A stretch of 51,812 bases of DNA from positions 1 to 51,812 of the forward strand of contig JBFXFK010000010.1 in the NCBI GenBank assembly GCA_050179135.1, in the 5' to 3' direction. A model generated the notes under the pieces. That model had not been told where the DNA came from and did not search any database. It was given only the letters and a program-made list of their open reading frames with translations. Positions 43,914 to 51,812 of this stretch are shown in pieces (the stretch's first letter is position 1; each line of letters starts with the position of its first letter). The position numbers were made by a program, and so were the translations under genes. The DNA is from UBA4064 sp050179135 (GTDB lineage: Bacteria; Desulfobacterota; Desulfobacteria; Desulfobacterales; Desulfatirhabdiaceae).

Positions 43914-46536
43914 CTGCTTCCTCCTGTTTTCCGTTTCCTCCCAGAACATCCATCAGGGCCTGCCTGATGGACGCAAGCTGGTCCATAGAATCAATTTTTT
44001 GACCGTCAAAATCCCGTACATAAAATACATCCACTATCTGATCGACCTTTGTGGCGATTTTGGCCACCCATATATCCAGCCCGCATCGGAAAATGGCGTC
44101 TGTGATATGATACAGCAGGCCGGGTGAATTCTGGGAAAACACCTCGATAATCGTAAAAAAACTGGATGCCGCGTTATCCACTTCGATGCGGTGGGGTCGC
44201 TGATCTTCATGGTGTCTTTCCGGAAAACCGGTATTCCCCCGGTTTCTGAGTGCCTCCGACAAATCCAGATTCCCGTAAAGTGCATCCGTCAAATTCTTAT
44301 GGGCCCGGTCCCAGCGTTCCTGCTCAAACAACAAGTCCGGCGGCGGGGTCACATTGAAGATATCCAGTGCGGTGTTGTTTCGCCAGGTAAAAATCTGGGC
44401 ATCCAGAATATCCATGCCGTTCAGGGTAAACACACCGGCAATTTTTGAGAACAGACCAGGCCGGTCTCTGGCGCATATGGTCACGGTTCGGGTATGGGTG
44501 TCCTCTGATCCCTCGATCTGCCAGACAAATTCTCTGTCCGCTTTTTCATGAAATAGGTGAACATGTTTCAGCACATCGGATGCCGATGCATACACCAGAT
44601 ATCGGGGAGACATCATCTCGTATAACGACTGGATTTCTTTCGTGGCGGATTCCGAATTTGCCGAGAGCAGAATGAGGGATTTCTTTTTTTCCATGTCCCG
44701 GATCACCTGCTGGCTGGCCAGATCACCATGCTCCAGAATATTGAGTACCTTGAGAAAAAAATCCCGCAACAGCGCCGCCGTCCATTCGTTCCAGGCCTTG
44801 GGCCCGGTGGATATGGAATCCGCCACGGTCAGGAGATACAACATTTTCAAAAGGGATATATCCCGAATTTTCCGGGCACACCCGATGGAGGTCTCCTCAT
44901 CGTTGATATCCCGCCGGGTCGCCGTCTTGATGAGCAACAGATGCTCCTCGATCAGAAACACAACCATTTCGATATCGCGTTTGCGGTAACCGTAGCGGCC
45001 CAGAATATCCCTTGCCATAACAGCCCCGATATGCGAATGGGAGCCGCTCTGTTCCCCCTTGCCCACATCGTGAAGCAGCGCAGCCCATAACAGCCATTTT
45101 CGCATCGGAAAGATATCCTTGTACAGTTCACCACACAGGGTGCACGCAACGCTGTCATCACTGGTGCCGAATTTCTTGATGGTGGCCACAACCCGAAGAG
45201 AATGCTTGTCAACCGGATACAGGTGATACTCGTCATATTGAATCCGGTTGGTGATTTTTTTGTATTCCGGAATGAAGATGGGCAGGAAACCGGCAACCAG
45301 CATTTCATCCAGTGCATGGAAACGGGGAGATGACGCCATCAGCACCTTTTCGAAAGACCGGACAACCTGTGACGCGGCAATAAAATCCTCATCCGCCAGA
45401 TGCTGAAACTCCCGGATCAGCCGCCTGGCTTCTCCATTCAGAGGCAGGTTTGACCGGGCGCTTTCCTCAAATATCTGCATCAGAAGAAACGGATTATGAA
45501 AAATTGCCTCTCCCGAAACAAAATTGACCGCGCCCCGCTGAACTTCGATTCCGGGTGTTCGGGTTTTGACAGCCATTTTCATCTGGCGGGCCGATTTTTT
45601 TTCATGTGACAAATCATACAGAAAAATTCGGAGCTGCTGTTTGACAAATTCCATTTCGGCATGAATCCGGCTGAGCATCCGCTCCACCGGGTGCTGAACA
45701 TCGGATCGAATAAATTCAAGCCGTCTGGCCAGCCTGGGCTGATATTCAAAATGCAGTTGATCACATTTCCGGTTGGCCATGTAATGCAGATTGTTGCGAA
45801 TAATCCAGATAAACGACAATGCCTGACTGAGCTGATGAAATTCATCATGGGAGAGGTATCCATAGTATTCCAGATCCCGGAACTCCCGAATATCCGAACG
45901 AATCTGTGCAATCCATCGAATGGTGTGATAATCCCGCAACCCGCCCTGCCCTTCCTTGAGATTGGGCTCCAGCAGATAGGCGGAATCCCCATACCGGCGA
46001 TGCCGGTTCTCGCTGGCCTCGATCAGAACAGAAACCAGTTCGGTGGATCGGGGAAGGATGACATCCTCCCGCAACTGCTTCATGAAAGCGGTGAAAAGCG
46101 GGGTCATGCCACAGATCAGCCTGCTGTCCAGAAGCGAGGTGAGCACCTCGATATCGGTTGCGGCAATTTCAAGGCATTCTGCGATGGAGCGCGTGGCATG
46201 ACCCACGGAAATTCCAATATCCCACAACGGATATACAATCTCCTGAATCAGGGATTCTACGGCATCCGGAACCTGTTTTTCAAAAAGAAACATCAGATCG
46301 ATATCCGAATGAACACACTGCTCCCTTCTGCCATATCCGCCCAGTGCAATCATGGCGTAGGGATTTTTGTTGGTCATCAGCAATGGACCGACCAGACTGG
46401 ACGCATAGCATTGACAGAAATAATCATCAAAAATCACGGTGTGGGCATTCAGAAAATCTGCTGTGTTTTCACGGATCGCCGCAGAAATCAGTCGATCGCG
46501 TTTTTTCTTCAGTATGGCAGATGGACATTCGGACAT
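43900..46536 (-). CDS. glnD: PII uridylyltransferase/uridylyl-removing enzyme
   Basis: An 878-residue bifunctional sensor of glutamine. The nucleotidyltransferase motif ALGGYGRREQ followed by SDIDLMFLF is near residue 65. An HD phosphohydrolase domain is seen at AALLHDVGKGEQSGSHSH near residue 485. Two C-terminal ACT domains begin at ICARDRPGLFSKIAGVF and at IEVFSQNSPGLLYHITDAIF; these bind glutamine in the family. It modifies GlnB, encoded directly downstream with overlap. A sigma-54 promoter lies about 100 bases upstream, consistent with control by an NtrC-type activator. Confidence 0.95.
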   Translation of the reverse strand: MSECPSAILKKKRDRLISAAIRENTADFLNAHTVIFDDYFCQCYASSLVGPLLMTNKNPYAMIALGGYGRREQCVHSDIDLMFLFEKQVPDAVESLIQEIVYPLWDIGISVGHATRSIAECLEIAATDIEVLTSLLDSRLICGMTPLFTAFMKQLREDVILPRSTELVSVLIEASENRHRRYGDSAYLLEPNLKEGQGGLRDYHTIRWIAQIRSDIREFRDLEYYGYLSHDEFHQLSQALSFIWIIRNNLHYMANRKCDQLHFEYQPRLARRLEFIRSDVQHPVERMLSRIHAEMEFVKQQLRIFLYDLSHEKKSARQMKMAVKTRTPGIEVQRGAVNFVSGEAIFHNPFLLMQIFEESARSNLPLNGEARRLIREFQHLADEDFIAASQVVRSFEKVLMASSPRFHALDEMLVAGFLPIFIPEYKKITNRIQYDEYHLYPVDKHSLRVVATIKKFGTSDDSVACTLCGELYKDIFPMRKWLLWAALLHDVGKGEQSGSHSHIGAVMARDILGRYGYRKRDIEMVVFLIEEHLLLIKTATRRDINDEETSIGCARKIRDISLLKMLYLLTVADSISTGPKAWNEWTAALLRDFFLKVLNILEHGDLASQQVIRDMEKKKSLILLSANSESATKEIQSLYEMMSPRYLVYASASDVLKHVHLFHEKADREFVWQIEGSEDTHTRTVTICARDRPGLFSKIAGVFTLNGMDILDAQIFTWRNNTALDIFNVTPPPDLLFEQERWDRAHKNLTDALYGNLDLSEALRNRGNTGFPERHHEDQRPHRIEVDNAASSFFTIIEVFSQNSPGLLYHITDAIFRCGLDIWVAKIATKVDQIVDVFYVRDFDGQKIDSMDQLASIRQALMDVLGGNGKQEEADEED

Positions 46537-47036
46537 GGATGAGCCTTGTCATGGAAAACCGTTTCAGTGTTGGGACTGAATTATTGCATTCCGGAAACAT
46601 GCGCTCACGCGCTATTGGGATTCAGTCATATTTGATATTCTTTAAAGCAATTCATGTGCCATTTATCAAATAAATACTATCATATTGATTTTATATATAA
46701 TATCACCACATGACATATCATTCGTTTTTGGGTTTTTACACAATTGTTATAGTTTAATGGAATTCGGATACAATTTTGTAATAAATATCGGATAAAGGGG
46801 GAAAACTGCGGTGAACAATGCCTTGATCGTGAGGATCATATCCAGTATTGAGATTTGAGTCGTGAGTAGTGAGAACCTGCCGGGGTGTCCATCGGCCGGA
46901 ATGCCGGTATGCTGCCCCCTTCAGTCTTCAGCCTTCAGCCTTTATATCTAACTTCATATATTGACACCAATAGCAATTCCCTTTACATTAACATATCATC
47001 ATATGGATGAGCATGCGATTTTTCGGAGGATGACCC
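46537..47036. other. Divergent intergenic region with sigma-54 promoter, no gene seen
   Basis: 500 bases between glnD and the NIL ferredoxin gene. The half near glnD is very AT-rich and holds the sigma-54 promoter. At 46849-46879 there is a run of GAGT/GTGAG-type words and at 46918-46942 a TTCAGTCTTCAGCC repeat. No NtrC-type enhancer site was recognised with confidence. Confidence 0.55.
46646..46661 (-). promoter_or_regulatory. Sigma-54 promoter of glnD-glnB-glnA
   Basis: Read on the minus strand the sequence is TGGCACATGAATTGCT: a perfect TGGCAC -24 box, five bases, and a perfect TTGCT -12 box. Transcription should start near 46636, about 100 bases before the glnD ATG. Confidence 0.85.
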
Positions 47037-47465
47037 GTGTATTCCAAAATTCTTGTACTCCGTTTTCCCCAGACAGAAGTTCAGCGTCCCATTGTCTGCC
47101 ATCTGGCGCGGGACTATGATTTGACATTCAATATTCTTAACGCCCAGGTATTGCCGCGCAGAGAAGGTATCATGGTGCTGGAGCTGAGCGGCGCCCGCAA
47201 AAATTTCAAGGATGGCGTCAACTACCTGAAAGAGCAGGGTGTTCAGGTTCAGAATGCATCCCAGGATATCCGGCGGGATGCCAAACGGTGTACCCACTGC
47301 GGCGCCTGCACCGCGGTTTGCCCCACCGGCGCATTGTATATCGAACGTCCGGAGATGAGCGTCAATTTCGATCAGTCCAAATGCTCGGTATGCGAACTGT
47401 GTATTACCGCTTGCCCGGTCCGGGTCATGTCTGCCCGCCCCACCAATACGCTCTTTTTTGAATGA
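47037..47465 (+). CDS. NIL-domain 4Fe-4S ferredoxin
   Basis: A 142-residue protein. Residues 1-75 match the NIL domain (YSKILVLRFPQTEVQRPIV, then GIMVLELSGARKNFKDGVNY), known from methionine importers and from ferredoxins linked to sulfur assimilation. Residues 80-140 carry two 4Fe-4S motifs, CTHCGACTAVCP and CSVCELCITACP. The start codon is GTG with CGGAGGA six bases before it. The stop overlaps the mnmA start by ATGA, tying this ferredoxin to tRNA thiolation. The known homologues near homocysteine-forming enzymes suggest a role in sulfide or persulfide handling; this is inference here. Confidence 0.9.
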   Translation: MYSKILVLRFPQTEVQRPIVCHLARDYDLTFNILNAQVLPRREGIMVLELSGARKNFKDGVNYLKEQGVQVQNASQDIRRDAKRCTHCGACTAVCPTGALYIERPEMSVNFDQSKCSVCELCITACPVRVMSARPTNTLFFE

Positions 47466-48556
47466 GCCGGTGTATCGCCGTTGCACTCAGCGGCGGCGTG
47501 GATTCACTGGTCGCCGGTTTTCTGCTGAAGCAGAAAACCGACCGCGTGGTGGGCATTCATTTCACAACCGGATTCGAACAGGCAGACCCGGATGACAGCA
47601 GCGGCAAAAACGTGCCGGGTTCAAATCTGACGCATACCCTTCTCGATCATCTGAAACACCAACTGAATATTGATGTCATTCATATCGACTGCAAAGATGC
47701 CTTTCGACGACTGGTAGTTGACTATTTTATCCAAACCTATCAGTCCGGTCAAACGCCCAATCCCTGCCTGGTTTGCAACCCCCTGATCAAATTTGGCGTA
47801 ATACGGAATGCGGCATCCAAACTGGGAGCCGAAGAACTGGCAACCGGTCATTACGCCCGAACGGCAATGGATCCGGATGGACAGTATCATCTGCTGACCG
47901 GTGTGGACCCTCAAAAAGATCAATCCTATTTTTTGTCCCGGATGACACAGAACAACCTGAAATCCGCCATGTTTCCGCTGGGGACCCTGACAAAATCACG
48001 TGTGCGGGAAATTGCCGCGGAAAACAGTCTGATTCCGTTTTCCCGAAATGAAAGTCAGGATGTCTGTTTTATCAAAAACATGAATTATGCGGACTTTATC
48101 AGCAGACAGGGTGAGATTCAGCCCGAGCCGGGCCTGATTGTGGATGTTCAGGGACGTGTTTTGGGAAAGCATTCCGGACTGCACCGGTTTACCGTTGGTC
48201 AGCGTCGGGGTATCAATGTTCCGGCTGCCAATCCCTATTATGTGGTGCGTCTGGATGCACAGGCAAACCGGCTGATTGTGGGATGGAAGGAAGAACTGGC
48301 TGTATCGGAATGCCGGGTGACCCACATCAACTGGATCGAGCACATTCCGTCAGGCCCGATTGAAATTTCTGTCCGGCTGCGTTACCGGCATCAGGCCACT
48401 CCGGCCCTTCTGATTCCGGAAAGCGGCCATACCAGCGTGCGTGTCTGTTTTGAAAAACCCCAGGCTGCTGTCACACCCGGTCAGGGAGCGGTGTTTTACC
48501 AGGGCGAGGTGGTATTGGGCGGCGGGTTTATCTCATCCGATTTTCAGGCGTCATGA
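47462..48556 (+). CDS. mnmA: tRNA-specific 2-thiouridylase
   Basis: A 364-residue enzyme that puts sulfur on uridine 34 of Lys, Glu and Gln tRNAs. The PP-loop SGGVDSLVA is at residues 10-18. The two catalytic cysteines are in TPNPCLVCNPLIKFG and SQDVCFIKN. The C-terminal barrel shows GQRRGINVPAANPYYV. The length matches the family (about 360). It is coupled to the NIL ferredoxin gene before it, and its 3' end overlaps the convergent CBS-ACT gene by 13 bases. Confidence 0.95.
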   Translation: MSRCIAVALSGGVDSLVAGFLLKQKTDRVVGIHFTTGFEQADPDDSSGKNVPGSNLTHTLLDHLKHQLNIDVIHIDCKDAFRRLVVDYFIQTYQSGQTPNPCLVCNPLIKFGVIRNAASKLGAEELATGHYARTAMDPDGQYHLLTGVDPQKDQSYFLSRMTQNNLKSAMFPLGTLTKSRVREIAAENSLIPFSRNESQDVCFIKNMNYADFISRQGEIQPEPGLIVDVQGRVLGKHSGLHRFTVGQRRGINVPAANPYYVVRLDAQANRLIVGWKEELAVSECRVTHINWIEHIPSGPIEISVRLRYRHQATPALLIPESGHTSVRVCFEKPQAAVTPGQGAVFYQGEVVLGGGFISSDFQAS

Positions 48557-49146
48557 ATCACCTGAAACCCGGCCTGTTTGAGCGCATCCTCGATGCCATT
48601 GGTTTTTGCCGATCCAATTCGAAAGGAATAGATTTTGTCACACGACGGGGTGGCGTTCATGCCGATTTGAACGATATCACCCCCATTTTCCTGAATGATC
48701 TGCACCACCCGGTTTAATGCTTCCGGCTCACATCCGATGGCCACCTCGATTCGGGAGCCCGATTTCAGAATTCCCATCATATCGATAAATGCCCGCAGTA
48801 TGTCGGATTCGGTGATGATGCCGACCACCTGCCCGTTTGTAACAACAGGCATTCCACCGATTTTGTGTTCATAGATCAGTCGGGCCGCACCCTCGATATC
48901 GTCATCCGGACCGACGGTAACCGGATCGGTAATCATGATATCCGTCAACCGGAGATCGCTGACCATGGCCGGAATCAATCCCTGTTTGAGATCCGCAAGC
49001 GTCACAAACCCGATCAGCATCCTGTCTTTACCAACAACCGGCAGATGTCGGATGCCCCTGTTTTTCATCAACTTGATGGCGTCTTCAATGGAGGTTTTTT
49101 TTGTGACGGTTATGGGGTCGGGTATCATCAGGGATTTTATTTTCAC
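48544..49146 (-). CDS. CBS-pair protein with C-terminal ACT domain (AcuB-like)
   Basis: A 200-residue soluble regulator. Two CBS motifs: MKIKSLMIPDPITVTKKTSI with GIRHLPVVGKDRMLIGFVT, and DIMITDPVTVGPDDDIEGAA with GGMPVVTNGQVVGIITESD. From about residue 135 an ACT-like domain follows (SRIEVAIGCEPEALNRVVQI). The start is a GTG at 49146 with AAGGAG eight bases upstream. CBS domains bind adenosine compounds and ACT domains bind amino acids or similar ligands, so it should integrate two metabolite signals; the target is unknown. Confidence 0.87.
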   Translation of the reverse strand: MKIKSLMIPDPITVTKKTSIEDAIKLMKNRGIRHLPVVGKDRMLIGFVTLADLKQGLIPAMVSDLRLTDIMITDPVTVGPDDDIEGAARLIYEHKIGGMPVVTNGQVVGIITESDILRAFIDMMGILKSGSRIEVAIGCEPEALNRVVQIIQENGGDIVQIGMNATPSCDKIYSFRIGSAKTNGIEDALKQAGFQVIHDA

Positions 49147-49268
49147 GACGGATGCTCCTTGTATTGGGTTCAGGTCAGGGTTCAGAAGTCAGAGATCAGA
49201 GATAAGGGGTCAGACAATTTGATACCTGATCTCAATACGTCACTTCTGCGCAACCCGCAACTGAAAAC

Positions 49269-50363
49269 TTATCTTTGGGGCTCATACAGGCAAAGCGGTT
49301 CTTCCGCCATATAGTCTCCCGTGGCCTCGTAGGCTCTGGCCCGACACCCGCCGCAGACTTTCCGGTATTCACATATCCCGCATTTACCCTTCAGTTTGTC
49401 AAAATTTCTCAGGTTCAAAAATATCGGGGATTGATTCCAGACATCTGAAAAAGACTGCCGGGTCACATCGCCACAGTTGAGATCCAGGAATCCGCAGGGT
49501 TGAACAACGCCGCGATGCGAGATAAAGCAGAATCCGGTGCCTCCCAGGCATCCGCGTGTCACCGCATCGAGTCCATGTGTCTGAAACGTGACGGCGATAC
49601 CGTCTGCCCTGGACCGTTGGCGGAGAATCCGGTAATAATGCGGCGCACAGGTGGCTTTCAGCATCAGGGGCGTCTTGCCCCGCTGATCATAAAACCAGTT
49701 CAGGGTGGTCTCATATTCCTCGGCGGTAATGGCCTGATCCGCAATATATTTGCCGCGCCCGGTTGGCACCAGCAGGAAAATATGATGGGCCACCGCCCCC
49801 AGTGAAACGGCCAGATCCTGAATTTTGGGAATCTGATCCAGATTGCTCTGGGTAATGGTGGTGTTGATCTGGAATTCGATTCCGGCAGATTTGGCATGAT
49901 CGATACCCCGAAGTGCGGCGTCAAACGCACCGTGAACACCCCGAAACGCATCATGAAATTCGGCCGTGGCCCCATCCAGACTGATACTGATCCGCTGGAT
50001 ACCCGCCGCTGCCATTTTGCCGGAACTGGATTCGTTGATCAGGGTGCCATTGGTTGCCATGACCATTTTCAGTCCCCTGGATGCGCCGTATTTGGCGACA
50101 TCCAGAATATCGGCGCGCAGTAATGGCTCGCCGCCGGTCAGAATGACGATACAGGACCCGACATCCGCAATCTGATCCAGCAGCCGGTAACAGGCAGGGG
50201 TTTCAAGCTCACCGTCATAGGGGCCACGGGTGGCGGCAGCCCGGCAATGAACACAGGACAGGTTGCAGTTACGGGTGATTTCCCAGGCCACCAGCCGGAG
50301 GGAAGACTGGCCCGGACCAGATGAATGGGGTGAATGGGCGGTTGATGCGTGGGGATGGGTCAT
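49269..50363 (-). CDS. ahbD: Heme synthase AhbD (radical SAM, siroheme-derived heme pathway)
   Basis: A 364-residue radical SAM enzyme predicted to turn iron-coproporphyrin III into heme b by removing two propionate carboxyls, as in sulfate reducers and archaea. The cluster motif CNLSCVHC follows LRLVAWEITRN, very like AhbD/NirJ-type proteins; GGEPLLRADI and the C-terminal CGICEYRKVCGGCRARAYE mark the auxiliary cluster region. The first 21 residues are a His/Ser/Pro-rich extension (four His) not needed by the fold. The start overlaps the hemB stop by ATGA. NirJ or another SPASM enzyme is the alternative, but the hemB link supports heme. Confidence 0.85.
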   Translation of the reverse strand: MTHPHASTAHSPHSSGPGQSSLRLVAWEITRNCNLSCVHCRAAATRGPYDGELETPACYRLLDQIADVGSCIVILTGGEPLLRADILDVAKYGASRGLKMVMATNGTLINESSSGKMAAAGIQRISISLDGATAEFHDAFRGVHGAFDAALRGIDHAKSAGIEFQINTTITQSNLDQIPKIQDLAVSLGAVAHHIFLLVPTGRGKYIADQAITAEEYETTLNWFYDQRGKTPLMLKATCAPHYYRILRQRSRADGIAVTFQTHGLDAVTRGCLGGTGFCFISHRGVVQPCGFLDLNCGDVTRQSFSDVWNQSPIFLNLRNFDKLKGKCGICEYRKVCGGCRARAYEATGDYMAEEPLCLYEPQR

Positions 50364-51340
50364 ATGGATTTCCGGATTTCCTTTGCCGCGTCCATGGCAA
50401 AATAGGTCAATATCATGTCGGCGCCGGCCCGCTTGATGGCGGTCAAAGATTCCATCATTACCCGCGGTCCATCCAGCCAGCCCAATTGCTCGGCAGCCTT
50501 GATCATGCTGTATTCACCGCTGACATTATAGGCTGCAACCGGCAGATCGATCTCCTGACGAATTCGGCAAATGACATCCAGATACGCCAATGCCGGTTTG
50601 ACCATGATGATGTCGGCGCCTTCCCCGATATCCATGGTCGCTTCCCGCAATGCTTCCTGTGCATTGGCCGGATCCATCTGATAGGTTCTGCGGTCTCCGA
50701 ATTTGGGCGCGGAATCCGCCGCCTGCCGAAAAGGTCCATAAAATCCCGAGCAGTATTTTGCGGAATAGGCCATAATGGGAATGTGACTGAAACCGGAATC
50801 GTCCAGACCCTCCCGAATTTCTGCCACCCGGCCATCCATCATGTCCGACGGCGCCACCATGTCGGCTCCGGCCTTGGCGTGGGATACCGCGGTGCGCGCC
50901 AGAAGATCCAGGGTGGCGTCGTTGTCGATGATATTTTTTTCCACCACGCCGCAGTGCCCGTGATCCGTATATTGGCACAGACAGACATCGGTGATGACCA
51001 TGAGATCCGGCAATTTGTTCTTGACCGACCTGACCGCCCGCTGGACAATACCGTCTTTGGCATATGCAGCGGTTCCCAACGCATCCTTTTTATCCGGAAC
51101 ACCAAACAGGATGACGGCGGGGATGCCAAGACCCGCAATTTCCTGACATTTTTTTACCAGATTGTCGATGGACAACTGGCACTGATCCGGCATGGAGGGG
51201 ATCGGATTTTTGATATTTTTTCCTTCCACGGCAAACAGCGGCATGATGAAGTTGTTCACATCCAGAACCGTCTCCCGGACCATGCGGCGGAAGCCTTCGG
51301 TTTGTCTCAGTCTTCTGGGTCTGTATTCGGGGAAAATCAT
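50360..51340 (-). CDS. hemB: Porphobilinogen synthase (delta-aminolevulinate dehydratase)
   Basis: A 326-residue enzyme that condenses two aminolevulinate molecules to porphobilinogen. The zinc-type cysteine site is DVCLCQYTDHGHCG, the first active-site Lys lies in IMAYSAKYCSGFYGPFR and the Schiff-base Lys in IIMVKPALAYLD. I choose the ATG at 51340 (MIFPEYRPRRLRQ), which gives the family length; the ATG at 51364 (MTAKKDNN) cannot be excluded. It forms a two-gene unit with ahbD. Confidence 0.94.
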   Translation of the reverse strand: MIFPEYRPRRLRQTEGFRRMVRETVLDVNNFIMPLFAVEGKNIKNPIPSMPDQCQLSIDNLVKKCQEIAGLGIPAVILFGVPDKKDALGTAAYAKDGIVQRAVRSVKNKLPDLMVITDVCLCQYTDHGHCGVVEKNIIDNDATLDLLARTAVSHAKAGADMVAPSDMMDGRVAEIREGLDDSGFSHIPIMAYSAKYCSGFYGPFRQAADSAPKFGDRRTYQMDPANAQEALREATMDIGEGADIIMVKPALAYLDVICRIRQEIDLPVAAYNVSGEYSMIKAAEQLGWLDGPRVMMESLTAIKRAGADMILTYFAMDAAKEIRKSI

Positions 51341-51719
51341 GTTATTATCTTTCTTTGCAGTCATGAATGAAAATAAACAGCGAACAGCAGAATATCGAAC
51401 AAGGAACCGCAGAAGAATGAATCCGGCTTGCAGCGGTTCGGCCAACAGTCAGTCAGGCCAAACTACCGGCCAACCTGACCTACCGGCTGCCAGCAATTTC
51501 AGCGGGACGCGGGTAGGTCAGGGTGCCGCGGCTTTTTGCGGCTCCCTGACGCCATGTTTCTGTTTTTCTATTTTAATGGTAAACGATCATGAATCATTCC
51601 GGGATGTTCACCCCCATATATGAAAATGACATATACCTTTTAAACTTTGTCCCTTTGCCCCTCTGCCCCTTTGCCCCTGAATTGCCATTTTCACGGTAAA
51701 TTTATAGTTGAATCGTTTG
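51341..51719. other. Intergenic region with hairpins and a dispersed repeat, no gene seen
   Basis: About 380 bases. An inverted repeat CCTGACCTACC / GGTAGGTCAGG spans about 51474-51521, with a second small hairpin CAGGGTGCCGC...GCGGC at 51518-51543. The 120-bp repeat copy follows at 51578-51700. Promoter elements for hemB must lie in the right part of this gap but were not recognised. Confidence 0.45.
51578..51700 (+). repeat. 120-bp dispersed repeat, copy 2 (contains TTTGCCCC octamers)
   Basis: The partner of 17340-17459, same orientation and same block order, bounded by GGTAAA at both ends. The octamer array reads CTTTGCCCC, TCTGCCCC, TTTGCCCC. It follows the 3' end of the minus-strand gene at the window edge. 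Confidence 0.75.
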
Positions 51720-51812
51720 TCACCGGATTTCATCATCAGTCAAATAGCAAGCCGGATCAGGCGCCCAAACATCGCCGGTCAGGGCTTCGGCCCGAACCCG
51801 GAAATTGCCCCC
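51720..51812 (-). CDS. C-terminal end of an unidentified protein (runs off the window)
   Basis: Thirty codons open from the right edge to a TGA at 51720-51722. The end reads ALTGDVWAPDPACYLTDDE-IR, with codon use like the surrounding genes (G or C at many third positions). A plus-strand frame is also open, but its residue make-up is less protein-like. I do not recognise the family from this fragment. Confidence 0.4.
   Translation of the reverse strand, partial: GGNFRVRAEALTGDVWAPDPACYLTDDEIR

Noticed and set aside
1..51812. tRNA, rRNA, phage or insertion-sequence genes
   Set aside because: No cloverleaf with a convincing T-arm, rRNA-like stretch, integrase or transposase frame was seen on either strand.

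Overview
The window is a chromosomal scaffold segment, one internal 100-N gap included, from a Gram-negative anaerobe. The best guess is a sulfate reducer of the Desulfobacterota (Desulfobacterales-like). This is inferred from AhbD-type heme synthesis beside hemB, a split ferredoxin-bearing glutamate synthase, a NIL-domain ferredoxin, large PAS/hybrid histidine kinases and many palindromic intergenic repeats. No rRNA, tRNA, CRISPR array, phage gene or insertion-sequence transposase was seen. The genus cannot be named from the sequence alone.

Layout. 239-6609 (+): a complete Liv-type ABC importer (binding protein, LivH, LivM, LivG, LivF) translationally coupled to an acyl-CoA/aryl-CoA ligase, which looks like an uptake-and-activate module for an organic acid. 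6785-13583 (-): three large sensor kinases; the last is frameshifted in a G homopolymer. 14248-21376 (+): an exported protein-isoaspartate methyltransferase coupled to an 803-residue membrane protein with a spermidine-synthase-like domain, then a polyamine importer potA-potB-potC::potD in which permease and binding protein are fused. A bidirectional terminator and a 35-residue lysine-rich gene follow. 21642-25431: an orphan REC-PAS-PAS protein, a CBS protein and a 3-hydroxyacyl-CoA dehydrogenase, set among two ~215-bp palindromic repeats.

26176-37423 (+): a glutamine-using block. It holds a glutamate synthase distributed over three proteins (the third fuses the GXGXG domain to a GltD-like oxidoreductase and a ferredoxin), carA, carB, the assembly gap and purF. 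A radical SAM protein, a CobW-type GTPase, an ABC-2 exporter and a ParE-type toxin-antitoxin pair follow. 42025-46536 (-): glnD-glnB-glnA, the nitrogen-sensing operon, preceded by a textbook sigma-54 promoter. 47037-51340: NIL ferredoxin plus mnmA (+), then on the minus strand a CBS-ACT protein, ahbD and hemB. The right edge carries the end of another minus-strand gene.

The genes at 26-46 kb form a coherent nitrogen theme: glutamine synthesis and its PII/GlnD control, glutamine-to-glutamate conversion, and two other glutamine amidotransferases. A structured ~115-135 bp element occurs twice, once between a candidate sigma-54 promoter and the glutamate synthase genes and once between carA and carB, with a compensatory base change in its stem. 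It could be a leader RNA element or a palindromic miniature element; this is the most interesting unexplained signal. Five or more other families of short intergenic repeats are present.
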